A stretch of 64,000 nucleotides of DNA. It comes from Labrys sedimenti. GTDB lineage: Bacteria; Pseudomonadota; Alphaproteobacteria; Rhizobiales; Labraceae. This document shows positions 28,746 to 35,724 of the stretch, one piece after another. The translations under genes and the position numbers were made by a program. Numbering within the stretch: the first letter of the stretch is position 1; the number at the start of each line of letters is the position of its first letter. The notes beneath the pieces were generated by a model. The model saw only the letters and a list, made by a program, of their open reading frames with translations. It was not told the DNA's origin and did no database searches. The stretch lies in assembly GCF_034424805.1 (NCBI RefSeq), contig NZ_JAXOUF010000001.1, forward strand, positions 744,001-808,000, in the 5' to 3' direction.

Positions 28746-29459
28746 TCAAGCCAGTGCGATACGCACCCGCCGGTTCTGCTTGCCCTTCTTTTCGATCTGC
28801 GTCACCGCGATGCGGCCGATCTCGTCGGTGTTGCGCACATGCGTGCCGCCGCAAGGCTGCAGGTCGAGGCCTTCGATCTCGACCAGCCTGATCACCCCCG
28901 AGCCGCGCGGAGGCTTGACCGACATGGTCTTGACCAGGCCGGGATTAGCGTCGAGTTCGGCATCGGTGATCCAGCGCTCGCTGACCTCGGCACCCTGGCC
29001 GATCATCGTGTTGACCTTGTGGGCGATCTCGTCCTTGTCGAGGCCGGCATCCTGGATGTCGAAATCGAGCCGCCCCTCGCCATCACCGATGGATCCGCCC
29101 GTGACGGGGTAGGGCAGGGCGACCGAAAGCAGATGCAGGGCGGTATGCACTTTCATGCGGGCGTAGCGCCGGGACCAGTCCAGCGCCAGTTCGACCGTAT
29201 CACCCACAGCCGGCAGCAACCCTTCCGGTGGCACGACATGCGCGATTTCGGTCTTGGTCTCGTCGTTCCACACCGCATTGGTGATGGCGATGGTGCGCCC
29301 GTCCGACAGCGTCATGGTGCCGACATCGCCGGGCTGGCCGCCGCCCATGGCGTAAAAGACCGTGCGATCCAGAATGATGCCATGTTGCGACAGCCCAATC
29401 ACCGTAGCGCTGGCGCCGGGGCTGTAGGGATCGTCTCTGAACAGCAGATCTGTCGCCAT
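28746..29459 (-). CDS. Alanyl-tRNA editing protein AlaX
   Basis: The 237-residue protein is a free-standing relative of the alanyl-tRNA synthetase editing domain. It deacylates Ser- or Gly-tRNA(Ala). The zinc ligands are all present: His105 and His109 in KVHTALHLL, Cys203 and His207 in QPCGGTHVRN. The N-terminal domain with YAMGGGQPGDVG corresponds to the larger AlaX type. It begins 8 bases after the stop of cysK on the same strand, so the two form an operon. A second editing enzyme, ybaK, is encoded just beyond cysK. Confidence 0.93.
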   Translation of the reverse strand: MATDLLFRDDPYSPGASATVIGLSQHGIILDRTVFYAMGGGQPGDVGTMTLSDGRTIAITNAVWNDETKTEIAHVVPPEGLLPAVGDTVELALDWSRRYARMKVHTALHLLSVALPYPVTGGSIGDGEGRLDFDIQDAGLDKDEIAHKVNTMIGQGAEVSERWITDAELDANPGLVKTMSVKPPRGSGVIRLVEIEGLDLQPCGGTHVRNTDEIGRIAVTQIEKKGKQNRRVRIALA

Positions 29460-29467
29460 GTCGTCAC

Positions 29468-30499
29468 CTATTCCAACGGAGCCTTGATGGTGGAACGCTT
29501 TTCAAGCCATTCCGGCACGGGCAGGTTCTTGGAACGCATGAACGCAGGATTGAACAGTTTGGACTGATAGCGCGAGCCGTGGTCGCACAGGATGGTCACG
29601 ATGGTGTGGCCCGGCCCGAGTTCCCTGGCCATGCGGATGGCACCGGCAATGTTGATGCCGGTCGACAAGCCCACGCACAGCCCTTCTTCCTGCAGCAGAT
29701 CATAAACCAACGGCACCGCTTCTTCATCAGCGATCTGATAGGCGAGATCGACCGGTGCGCCCTCGATATTCTTGGTGACCCGGTTCTGGCCGATGCCCTC
29801 CGACATCGACGAACCAGAGAATTTCAGTTCGCCATCGGTGAACCAGGAATACATGGCGGCCCCCATCGGATCGGCGACGCCGATCTTGATGGTGGGATTG
29901 GCCGCCTTCAGGGCGATGCCGACGCCGGCCAGCGTGCCGCCCGAACCGATCGAGCAGATGAAGCCGTCGAGCTTGCCGTCTGTCTGTTCCAGGATTTCCG
30001 GTGCCGTGGTCTCGATATGGGCCTGGCGGTTGGCGACATTGTCGAATTGATTGGCCCAGACCGCACCGCCCGGTTCGGTTTTCGCCAGTTCGGCGGCCAG
30101 CCTGCCCGAGACCTTCACGTAGTTATTGGGGTTGGCATAGGGTACCGCAGGCACCTCTACGAGTTCTGCCCCCGCCAGGCGCAGCATGTCCTTCTTTTCC
30201 TGGCTCTGGGTCTCGGGGATCACGATCACCGTGCGAAAGCCCATGGCATCGGCGACCAGCGCCAGACCGATGCCCGTATTGCCGGCCGTGCCTTCGACGA
30301 TGGTGCCGCCGGGCTTCAACTCGCCGCGCGCCACCGCATCCTTGATGATGAAGAGCGCCGCACGATCCTTCACCGACTGGCCCGGATTCATGAATTCGGC
30401 CTTGCCAAGAATGGTGCAGCCCGTCAGCTCGGACGCGCGGTTGAGGCGAATGAGGGGCGTGTTGCCGATGGCATCGACGAGACCGGTACGGAAAGCCAT
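29468..30499 (-). CDS. cysK: Cysteine synthase A (O-acetylserine sulfhydrylase)
   Basis: The 343-residue PLP enzyme makes L-cysteine from O-acetylserine and sulfide. The PLP lysine lies in NPGQSVKDRAA, the substrate loop in EGTAGNTGIGLAL, the PLP phosphate loop in GSGGTLAGVG and the C-terminal GLSTGINIAGA is present. The ATG at 30499 opens with MAFRTGLVDAIGNTPLIRL, the family N-terminus; a frame starting 105 bases earlier adds unrelated residues. It is co-transcribed with alaX. It is slightly longer than E. coli CysK through a C-terminal extension (MRSKNLPVPEWL) common to rhizobial enzymes. Confidence 0.95.
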   Translation of the reverse strand: MAFRTGLVDAIGNTPLIRLNRASELTGCTILGKAEFMNPGQSVKDRAALFIIKDAVARGELKPGGTIVEGTAGNTGIGLALVADAMGFRTVIVIPETQSQEKKDMLRLAGAELVEVPAVPYANPNNYVKVSGRLAAELAKTEPGGAVWANQFDNVANRQAHIETTAPEILEQTDGKLDGFICSIGSGGTLAGVGIALKAANPTIKIGVADPMGAAMYSWFTDGELKFSGSSMSEGIGQNRVTKNIEGAPVDLAYQIADEEAVPLVYDLLQEEGLCVGLSTGINIAGAIRMARELGPGHTIVTILCDHGSRYQSKLFNPAFMRSKNLPVPEWLEKRSTIKAPLE

Positions 30500-30665
30500 G
30501 TGTGATCGTCTGCTGATTTGAGGGGATGCGACCCTAACCCGACTTTTCTGATCGGCATAGGGGAGAGACATATCGACTACGGGTTTTCCAAGCCGCGGTG
30601 CCATGATAGCTCTCGCCCCCGCAGGCAGGCTGTCCCGACAGGGACTGCCGCTATCGATCCTCGCC

Positions 30666-30764
30666 AGAGCAAAGCGCGTTTAGACGGAAACGCTATTTTG
30701 CTCTAACTCTTTGGTTCGACGCATCTTTGCGATTCTTGGCGATTCCGCCAAATCGCAAAACGCC
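30666..30764 (+). repeat. Dispersed double-hairpin repeat, copy A
   Basis: About 99 bases with two consecutive hairpins. The first is AGAGCAAA...TTTTGCTCT enclosing GCGTTT/AAACGC; the second is TTTGCGATT...AATCGCAAA enclosing TTGGCG/CGCCAA. Copy B at 31307 differs at six positions, two of which form a compensatory pair (C30740-G30747 here, T31381-A31388 there). It ends 14 bases before the ybaK start. Confidence 0.85.
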
Positions 30765-30777
30765 ATAGGAAGCCGTC

Positions 30778-31254
30778 ATGTCGAAGGTGACACGCGCCAC
30801 CCAGATGCTTGCCAAGGCCGGCGTCGCCTTTTCCGTCCATAGCTACGACTACGATCCAGACGCCGACAGCATCGGCCTGCAGGCCGCCGAGGCCCTCGGA
30901 GAACCGCCCAGCCAAGTGCTGAAGACCCTGATGGCTCTGGTCGACGGCAAGCCCGTCTGCGTCGTCGTGCCGTCGGACCACGAAGTCTCCATGAAGAAGC
31001 TGGCGGCGGCCTTCAATGGCAAGTCGGCGCAGATGATGAAGCCGGCCGATGCCGAGCGTAGCAGCGGATACAAGGTCGGCGGCATCAGCCCGTTCGGCCA
31101 GATGCGCAAGGTGCGCACCGTCATCGAGGAAACCGCGCTCGGCGCCGACTACATCTATGTCAATGGCGGCCAGCGCGGGCTGCAGATCCGGCTCGCTCCC
31201 GGTGATGCCAGGGCTGTCCTCGACGCCACCGCCGCTGCTCTGGTCGCGGCTTGA
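30778..31254 (+). CDS. ybaK: Cys-tRNA(Pro) deacylase YbaK/EbsC
   Basis: The 158-residue protein is a free-standing relative of the prolyl-tRNA synthetase editing domain that hydrolyses Cys-tRNA(Pro). It shows the YbaK features: LGEPPSQVLKTLMALVDG with the catalytic Lys region, VVPSDHEVSMKKLA, and GYKVGGISPFGQ near the active site, then ETALGADYIYVNGG. It reads away from cysK. Repeat copies A and B flank it on both sides. Confidence 0.93.
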   Translation: MSKVTRATQMLAKAGVAFSVHSYDYDPDADSIGLQAAEALGEPPSQVLKTLMALVDGKPVCVVVPSDHEVSMKKLAAAFNGKSAQMMKPADAERSSGYKVGGISPFGQMRKVRTVIEETALGADYIYVNGGQRGLQIRLAPGDARAVLDATAAALVAA

Positions 31255-31557
31255 CCCGTCCACCCCCCACCATCGACGAGCATCGATAGGTGACTGCAGG
31301 GCACCGAGAGCAAAGCGCGTTTAGACGGAAACGCTGCATTGCTCTAACTCTTTGGTTCGACGCGTCTTTGCGATTCTTGGTGATTCCACCAAATCGCAAA
31401 ACGCTTTAGCCGGATGCCCTCCGGGCATCGATGAGCACTGCAAGTCCGGCCAGAACACAACGCCTGAAAAGACGGAGGCAGCGAAGGATCAATCGCCAAT
31501 AGGCGATGCGCCCTGCCGTGCCGCACAATAGAACCGAATTTCAGGTGAAAAGGAGAA
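31255..31557. other. Spacer between ybaK and tRNA-Asn
   Basis: These 303 bases contain repeat copy B (31307-31405) and otherwise nothing that I can identify. No open frame has a convincing start. Confidence 0.6.
31307..31405 (+). repeat. Dispersed double-hairpin repeat, copy B
   Basis: This copy is about 94 percent identical to copy A over 98 bases and in the same orientation, so the two flank ybaK as direct repeats about 640 bases apart. The second hairpin keeps pairing through a C-G to T-A exchange, direct evidence that the folded form is under selection or that copies spread as folded units. Confidence 0.85.
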
Positions 31558-31633
31558 TGGCTCCGCGAGCAGGACTCGAACCTGCGACCCAGCGATTAAC
31601 AGTCGCTTGCTCTACCGGCTGAGCTATCGCGGA
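31558..31633 (-). tRNA. tRNA-Asn (anticodon GTT)
   Basis: On the minus strand a complete 76-base cloverleaf starts TCCGCGATAGCTCAG and ends with an encoded CCA. The acceptor stem TCCGCGA pairs with TCGCGGA; the D-arm contains AGCTCAGCCGGTAGAGC; the anticodon loop reads CTGTTAA with GTT; the T-arm contains GGTTCGAGTCC. Confidence 0.97.
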
Positions 31634-31790
31634 ACAGAGGGTGTCCCCCGGTGGAGCGGGTGTATAGCTCCAAGAATCTCACTTGCCAAGACCTATCCTG
31701 CCCTCATTGCATCTTCTTTTCGGATTAATATCTAAGGGTAAGGGAACACAACCGGATCAAAGGTCCGGTTTTGACCGTCTGGAGGGCTTT

Positions 31791-32060
31791 TTGGCACCCA
31801 ATGAACAGATCAATCGTCCGAAGGTGAAACTCGCCGGACGACATTTTCATCTGCCGGCCTCGCGAAGCCTGCGAGTGATTCTGGGTGTTCTGCTGGTGAT
31901 AGGCGGTTTTCTGGGCTTCCTGCCGATTCTGGGCTTCTGGATGATTCCGCTCGGCCTGCTGATTCTGTCGATCGATATTGCGCTGGTACGGCGTCACCGC
32001 CGCAAGCTCGCGGTCTGGTGGGGGCGCCGGCGTCAGCCACGCCCGGTGGAGGATCGCTGA
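31791..32060 (+). CDS. Small conserved membrane protein (PGPGW-like)
   Basis: The 89-residue product has a basic N-terminus (NRPKVKLAGRHFHLPASRSLR), two closely spaced hydrophobic segments rich in Gly (VILGVLLVIGGFLGFLP and GFWMIPLGLLILSIDIALV) and a basic tail RRHRRKLAVWWGRRR. This matches small inner-membrane proteins with a PGPGW-type core, of unknown function. I start at TTG 31791 because GGAGG lies 5 bases upstream; the longer frame from 31683 adds residues without family character. Confidence 0.65.
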   Translation: MAPNEQINRPKVKLAGRHFHLPASRSLRVILGVLLVIGGFLGFLPILGFWMIPLGLLILSIDIALVRRHRRKLAVWWGRRRQPRPVEDR

Positions 32061-32073
32061 TTCCGTCAGCGCT

Positions 32074-32478
32074 TCAGGCGTGGCCGGCTACCACGCGCGT
32101 TTCCTCGACAACAACCAGGTGATTGACGACCCGTTGAAGTTCCTTGAGCGCAACCAGCCGATCTCGGCGGGAAATCTGCTCGAGGTCTTCATTCCCTTCG
32201 ACGGCACAAGCGCGGGCAAGGAAATCGGCCATCTTGATCTGGCCGAGGAAGAGTTCGAAGGCAAACACTTCCAGATAGAGGCCATAGGGCTGATCCGGCG
32301 CCGCATGGCAAGGGCAGATCTTGATTTCCAGCTCGCTCGCCTCGAGCACATCGAGATCGCTCCGTGTCGGCACACCCGGCTTATCGCGGTTGCGCGTCAG
32401 CCATTCCCGCTGACGGTCGACTTCGTTGGGAGCTCGATCTCGACCGAGCGGATAGTAGCTGTCATTGGCATCCGTCAT
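32074..32478 (-). CDS. Hypothetical protein
   Basis: The 134-residue soluble protein starts MTDANDSYYPLGRDRAP and is rich in charged residues. The N-terminal half is probably disordered, the C-terminal half looks helical (VALKELQRVVNHLVVVEETR). I do not recognise a family. The ATG at 32478 was chosen because the longer open frame upstream has irregular composition. It converges with the small membrane protein; only 13 bases separate the stop codons. Confidence 0.55.
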   Translation of the reverse strand: MTDANDSYYPLGRDRAPNEVDRQREWLTRNRDKPGVPTRSDLDVLEASELEIKICPCHAAPDQPYGLYLEVFAFELFLGQIKMADFLARACAVEGNEDLEQISRRDRLVALKELQRVVNHLVVVEETRVVAGHA

Positions 32479-32811
32479 GCACAGTATTCCCTTGGCTGGC
32501 CGCGCCGGTCGATCCAAGCGGCGCCCGGCCGGAAGGCCGACGGTCGCAATCAATGGACCGGCTTGCGTTAACAGACTCTCATCCAAGGTCCCCGGACAGC
32601 ATGCCGTCCGTGGAATCATGGCGCGCAGCTAGTGTTTGGCATGACGCAAAGCCGAAATGGCGGTATCATACTGCATCAGGCTAGCGACGGCTCTTACCTG
32701 CCACCACAGAAGCAGGCTGCAGCCGGTTCGTCTCTCTCGCTTGAGCTGTTTGGCTATCACGCGCCGATCACGAGCGTAGTCGCCTGATGATAAAAAAGGG
32801 GGAGGTATCCG
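32479..32811. other. 333-base spacer between two hypothetical genes
   Basis: I see no gene, repeat or terminator that I can defend. The last 20 bases contain GGGGGAGG, the ribosome binding site of the next gene. Promoters for both divergent small genes must lie here. Confidence 0.5.
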
Positions 32812-33069
32812 ATGGTGGACGACTTCAGCACGCTGCAACAAAAGGCGCAGGCGCTACAGGTCGAGATCGAGAGCCTGTATGCTTTGCTGGGAGCAATGGC
32901 CCGGGCGCTCGAAGAAACCGACCAGGATTTCAAGCAGCGTGTGGCCCAGTCGGCGGGGGCGGCCATTCGGGCTCAGATGGTGGATGACGATACGCAGGTG
33001 ATGCGAAACCACTGCCTCCATTTCATCGCGAGCACGCTGAAAGTGCCGCTGTACTGCGTCATCCGCTGA
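32812..33069 (+). CDS. Small hypothetical protein, probably helical
   Basis: The 85-residue protein begins MVDDFSTLQQKAQALQVEIE with heptad-like spacing of Leu and Ile, suggesting a short coiled coil over residues 6-40, followed by an Ala-rich helix and a C-terminal HCLHFIASTLKVPLYCVIR with two cysteines. No family is recognised. The start is well supported by GGGGGAGG seven bases ahead of the ATG. Confidence 0.55.
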   Translation: MVDDFSTLQQKAQALQVEIESLYALLGAMARALEETDQDFKQRVAQSAGAAIRAQMVDDDTQVMRNHCLHFIASTLKVPLYCVIR

Positions 33070-33448
33070 AGGGCGGATCCTTTCTGCCTTCTTCCGGGAC
33101 CGACAACTCCGGCCGTTTGGATTTGCCGTTGGAAGTCCCTTTGCGACGCATGGACGCCACGAGAATCACGCTATGCTGCGTCGGGATCGGCAGGTGTCAT
33201 TGCTCGATGCCCCCGACAACCGACGATGACAATGCCTCGCTTTCAGGTACGAGAGCGATCTCGTCGGCGCTCGAAAGGCGCAATGGAGCAGGGGGACAGC
33301 AACGGCCTGGGATATTTCCAGTCGTTTCAGGTTGCCTGAGCCGTGGCAAGCCGCGCTGGAAAACTCGTCGCCACGCTATGCTTGTCATTCAGGCGGCATT
33401 CAGCTCGTCCCCACTACTTTTACGCGAAGAATAGCAAGGAGATACGCC
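33070..33448. other. 379-base region without a recognisable gene
   Basis: Overlapping open frames on both strands lack ribosome binding sites and protein character. The end of the region carries AAGGAG, which belongs to the next gene. Confidence 0.45.
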
Positions 33449-33787
33449 ATGTCCCGATCGGTTCTCGTCGGCATGCTGGCGGGTGCAGGCATCATTTTTT
33501 CATCGGCTGCCGGTGCTGCAATATCGGCCCCCTTGGCCGCCCCCAATGCGTCGCCAGCCGTGCAGGTTCAATATTATCCTCCTTGCCCGCCCGGCTATAA
33601 GGTGACCGGCCATGGCGTCTGCAAGCCGAGCCGCTACCTCAAGAGGCATCCCGGTCAGGATCCCTATAGCGAGAACTATCAGCGCACGCGTCGGTATTAC
33701 CGTTATGACGATGATCAGTCAGGTTACGATCGTCGCTATCAGCGCCCCGATTACAACAACAATGGCGATGACGACGGCGATTACTGA
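33449..33787 (+). CDS. Small exported Tyr/Asp/Arg-rich protein
   Basis: The 112-residue product has a Sec signal peptide (SVLVGMLAGAGIIFSSAAGA, about residues 4-23). The mature part begins with YYPPCPPGYKVTGHGVCKP, where two cysteines may form a disulfide, and ends in a low-complexity tail of Tyr, Arg, Asp and Asn (DDDQSGYDRRYQRPDYNNN). Such secreted proteins are frequent in Rhizobiales but uncharacterised. AAGGAG lies eight bases ahead of the ATG at 33449. Confidence 0.65.
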   Translation: MSRSVLVGMLAGAGIIFSSAAGAAISAPLAAPNASPAVQVQYYPPCPPGYKVTGHGVCKPSRYLKRHPGQDPYSENYQRTRRYYRYDDDQSGYDRRYQRPDYNNNGDDDGDY

Positions 33788-33828
33788 TCACCGTTCCTTG
33801 CGATCAGTCCTGGACATCACGCTCCCAG

Positions 33829-34071
33829 CTAAGCTGTCTTGAGAGCCGCCCAAATCGCCACATGGTGGCGCGATGGCCTGGGGATGGCGCGGCCAAGCTG
33901 CCTTGAATTCTCGATCCAGGCCTGGATTGCGTCCTGCGCCTTGGCGACCGCGCCCTCAGGTGTTTCGCCATTGCTCACGCAGCCGGGAAGATCAGGGACG
34001 ATTGCGGCGAACCCGCCCCCATCCGCAACGGACCGCGGCTCGACCAGAATTGGGTATTCCAGATCGCCCAT
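33829..34071 (-). CDS. HicB-like antitoxin domain protein (no HicA found)
   Basis: The 80-residue protein has the partial RNase-H-like fold of HicB: YPILVEPRSVADGGGFAAIV, PDLPGCVSNGETPEGAV and a helix with AQDAIQAWIE, then RAIPRPS. HicB antitoxins normally neutralise a HicA RNase encoded beside them. I looked on both sides (33788-33828 and 34072-34583) and see no HicA-like frame. The C-terminal DNA-binding domain found in longer HicB proteins is also absent. It is either an orphan or a solitary member with another role. Confidence 0.75.
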   Translation of the reverse strand: MGDLEYPILVEPRSVADGGGFAAIVPDLPGCVSNGETPEGAVAKAQDAIQAWIENSRQLGRAIPRPSRHHVAIWAALKTA

Positions 34072-34583
34072 GTCGCCCCCACTAGCAAACGCACCATATC
34101 GCGCGTGGGCGTCATTTGGATGTCAGCAGGCGCAGCATTGCTCGATACCGCGTCCTTGCGATGAAGGGAGATCGCGAATCGATCGTGCCCTTGCCGCCGC
34201 GGGCGCCGAAAACGGCCGCCCTTCGCACAAACCGTATCGCATGGTCATTGAGGGGTAAGCCCCATAGCCAAATTGCCGGACGCCCCGGGGCGTCCTAGGC
34301 TTCAGACGCTCTCAGCCGGGGCCCCGGCTGATCGAGCAGGGAGGCCCGGGAGACGATCCTGCAAATCTGCCCTCCGGGCCTCCTGTTTTCTTCCAAGGCG
34401 AAGGCCCTGGCCGATCTCGGGGAAATCTCGCGCCGCGAGGAAGAAAGGGAAGTGGGCGAGAATCGCCTGAACCGCGAGCATCATGCCGAACCGGTGCAAG
34501 GTGAAAGCGAACAACGGACGCATCCATTCCGCCGTCGCTGTCGCCAGCAGCCCAATCAGGACGCCCGATGCATCAGAAAAAAG
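34072..34583. other. Non-coding stretch with three GC-rich hairpins
   Basis: No gene is supported in these 512 bases. The centre (34278-34394) contains two perfect palindromes and a T-tailed hairpin, described in the next entry. The part next to tRNA-Cys holds a T-run on the minus strand that may end the tRNA transcript. Confidence 0.5.
34278..34394 (+). ncRNA. Candidate structured RNA: two palindromes and a terminator-like hairpin
   Basis: Three structures follow each other: a perfect 18-base palindrome GGACGCCCCGGGGCGTCC (34278-34295), a perfect 20-base palindrome (34312-34331, centre CCGGGGCCCCGG), and a hairpin GGAGGCCCGG/CCGGGCCTCC (34340-34349 with 34374-34383) followed by TGTTTTCTT. 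The last part looks like a rho-independent terminator on the plus strand, although no gene on that strand ends here. A small RNA is one explanation; a mobile palindromic repeat is another. Confidence 0.35.
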
Positions 34584-34657
34584 TGGAGGCCACGCCCGGA
34601 ATCGAACCGGGGTGCAAGGATTTGCAGTCCTCTGCGTAACCACTCCGCCACGTGGCC
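34584..34657 (-). tRNA. tRNA-Cys (anticodon GCA)
   Basis: On the minus strand a 74-base cloverleaf begins GGCCACGTGGCGGAGTGG and ends with an encoded CCA. The acceptor GGCCACG pairs with CGTGGCC; the anticodon loop reads CTGCAAA with GCA; the T-arm contains GGTTCGATTCC. Confidence 0.97.
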
Positions 34658-34872
34658 ATCCATTGTCGCGCTGTGCAGGACAAAGCGGAGGCAGGCGCTA
34701 TAACAAGCAAGCCTCACGCGTTCAACCGGTTTTCTCAGCCGAAGCAATATTTCCGTGAATGCGGATTGCGGGCTGCAAAACTGAAGCCTCCCATCTCGCT
34801 GCAAGGCCAGCCTTCTTGCCTTTTGCGAGGCCATGCCGCAAACAACGCTGTGACAAACAGAGATATCGAGCG

Positions 34873-35529
34873 ATGACCGACTTCATCCAAGCGCGCCGCA
34901 CCATGGTGGATTGCCAGATTCGCACCAATGACGTGACCGAGGCGCGCGTCGTGGATGCCTTCCTTGCCGTTCCCCGCGAGATTTTCGTGCCGGCCTCCAA
35001 GCAGCCCTTGGCCTATCTCGATGCCGATCTGGCAGTGGGGGGCGAGGCCGGCCAGCGCTATCTCATTCAGCCGATGTATCTGGCCAAGCTCGTCCAGGCC
35101 GCGGGCATCAAATCCACCGACACCGTACTCGATATCGGTACGGCGACCGGCTATTCGGCAGCGATTCTCGCAGAACTCGCGGAGAAGGTCGTGGCGCTAG
35201 AGAGCGATGAGGGGCTTGCGGCGTCGGCAAAGACTGCGCTGGCGTCATACTCCAACGTGACGGTAGTGACCGGCCCGCTTGAGCAGGGAGTGGCCGGATC
35301 CGGACCTTATGACGTGATCCTGATCGAAGGCGCTGCCGAAGAAATTCCACCCACCCTGTTCGCCTCACTCAAGGAGGGTGGTCGCCTCGTCGCGGTGGTC
35401 GGCGGTGGTCGCCCCGGACGGGCCACCGTGTTCGTCAAGGTCGGGTCGGACCATACCGGCCGCATCGCCTTCGACGCCTCAGTGCCGGCCCTGGTAGCCT
35501 TCGCCAAGGCCCCCGCCTTCTCATTCTGA
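34873..35529 (+). CDS. pcm: Protein-L-isoaspartate O-methyltransferase family protein
   Basis: The 218-residue protein starts MTDFIQARRTMVDCQIRTND and has the SAM-binding motif I VLDIGTATGYSAAILAELA, the acidic VVALESDEGLA and the family segment YDVILIEGAAEEIP. The family repairs isoaspartyl residues in aged proteins, but this rhizobial branch next to tolC differs from E. coli Pcm, in particular with PMYLAKL where the canonical protein has a substrate loop, so the true substrate is open. The ATG at 34873 fits the family; an earlier frame start does not. Confidence 0.88.
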   Translation: MTDFIQARRTMVDCQIRTNDVTEARVVDAFLAVPREIFVPASKQPLAYLDADLAVGGEAGQRYLIQPMYLAKLVQAAGIKSTDTVLDIGTATGYSAAILAELAEKVVALESDEGLAASAKTALASYSNVTVVTGPLEQGVAGSGPYDVILIEGAAEEIPPTLFASLKEGGRLVAVVGGGRPGRATVFVKVGSDHTGRIAFDASVPALVAFAKAPAFSF

Positions 35530-35724
35530 CTATCAAAACAGCACCTTAGGAGAAAATTAACCACTAATTAACCGAACCCGGGGTTCACTGTCTCTTTTTT
35601 GCTTCAACCTCGGATTTATCTCTGGGCAGCCGAAATCAGTTGTTGGTGAAAGCTGCCTGACAGGCTATTTTTTTAAAAAATATGGCGGTTTGTCTGCCTC
35701 TTTTGATTTGGGTCGGGTCGAGTC

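Noticed and set aside
33117..33434. Open frame of about 105 codons on the plus strand
   Set aside because: No ribosome binding site, irregular composition, and it overlaps the start of the small exported protein, which has a good AAGGAG and signal peptide.
34302..34643. Minus-strand open frame of 113 codons overlapping tRNA-Cys
   Set aside because: It runs through the tRNA gene and through the palindromes, and has no protein character.
35651..35680. T-run and A-run near 35668 as a terminator for pcm
   Set aside because: The stem GCCT/AGGC before the T-run is only 4 bp; it may equally be part of an A/T-rich promoter of tolC.
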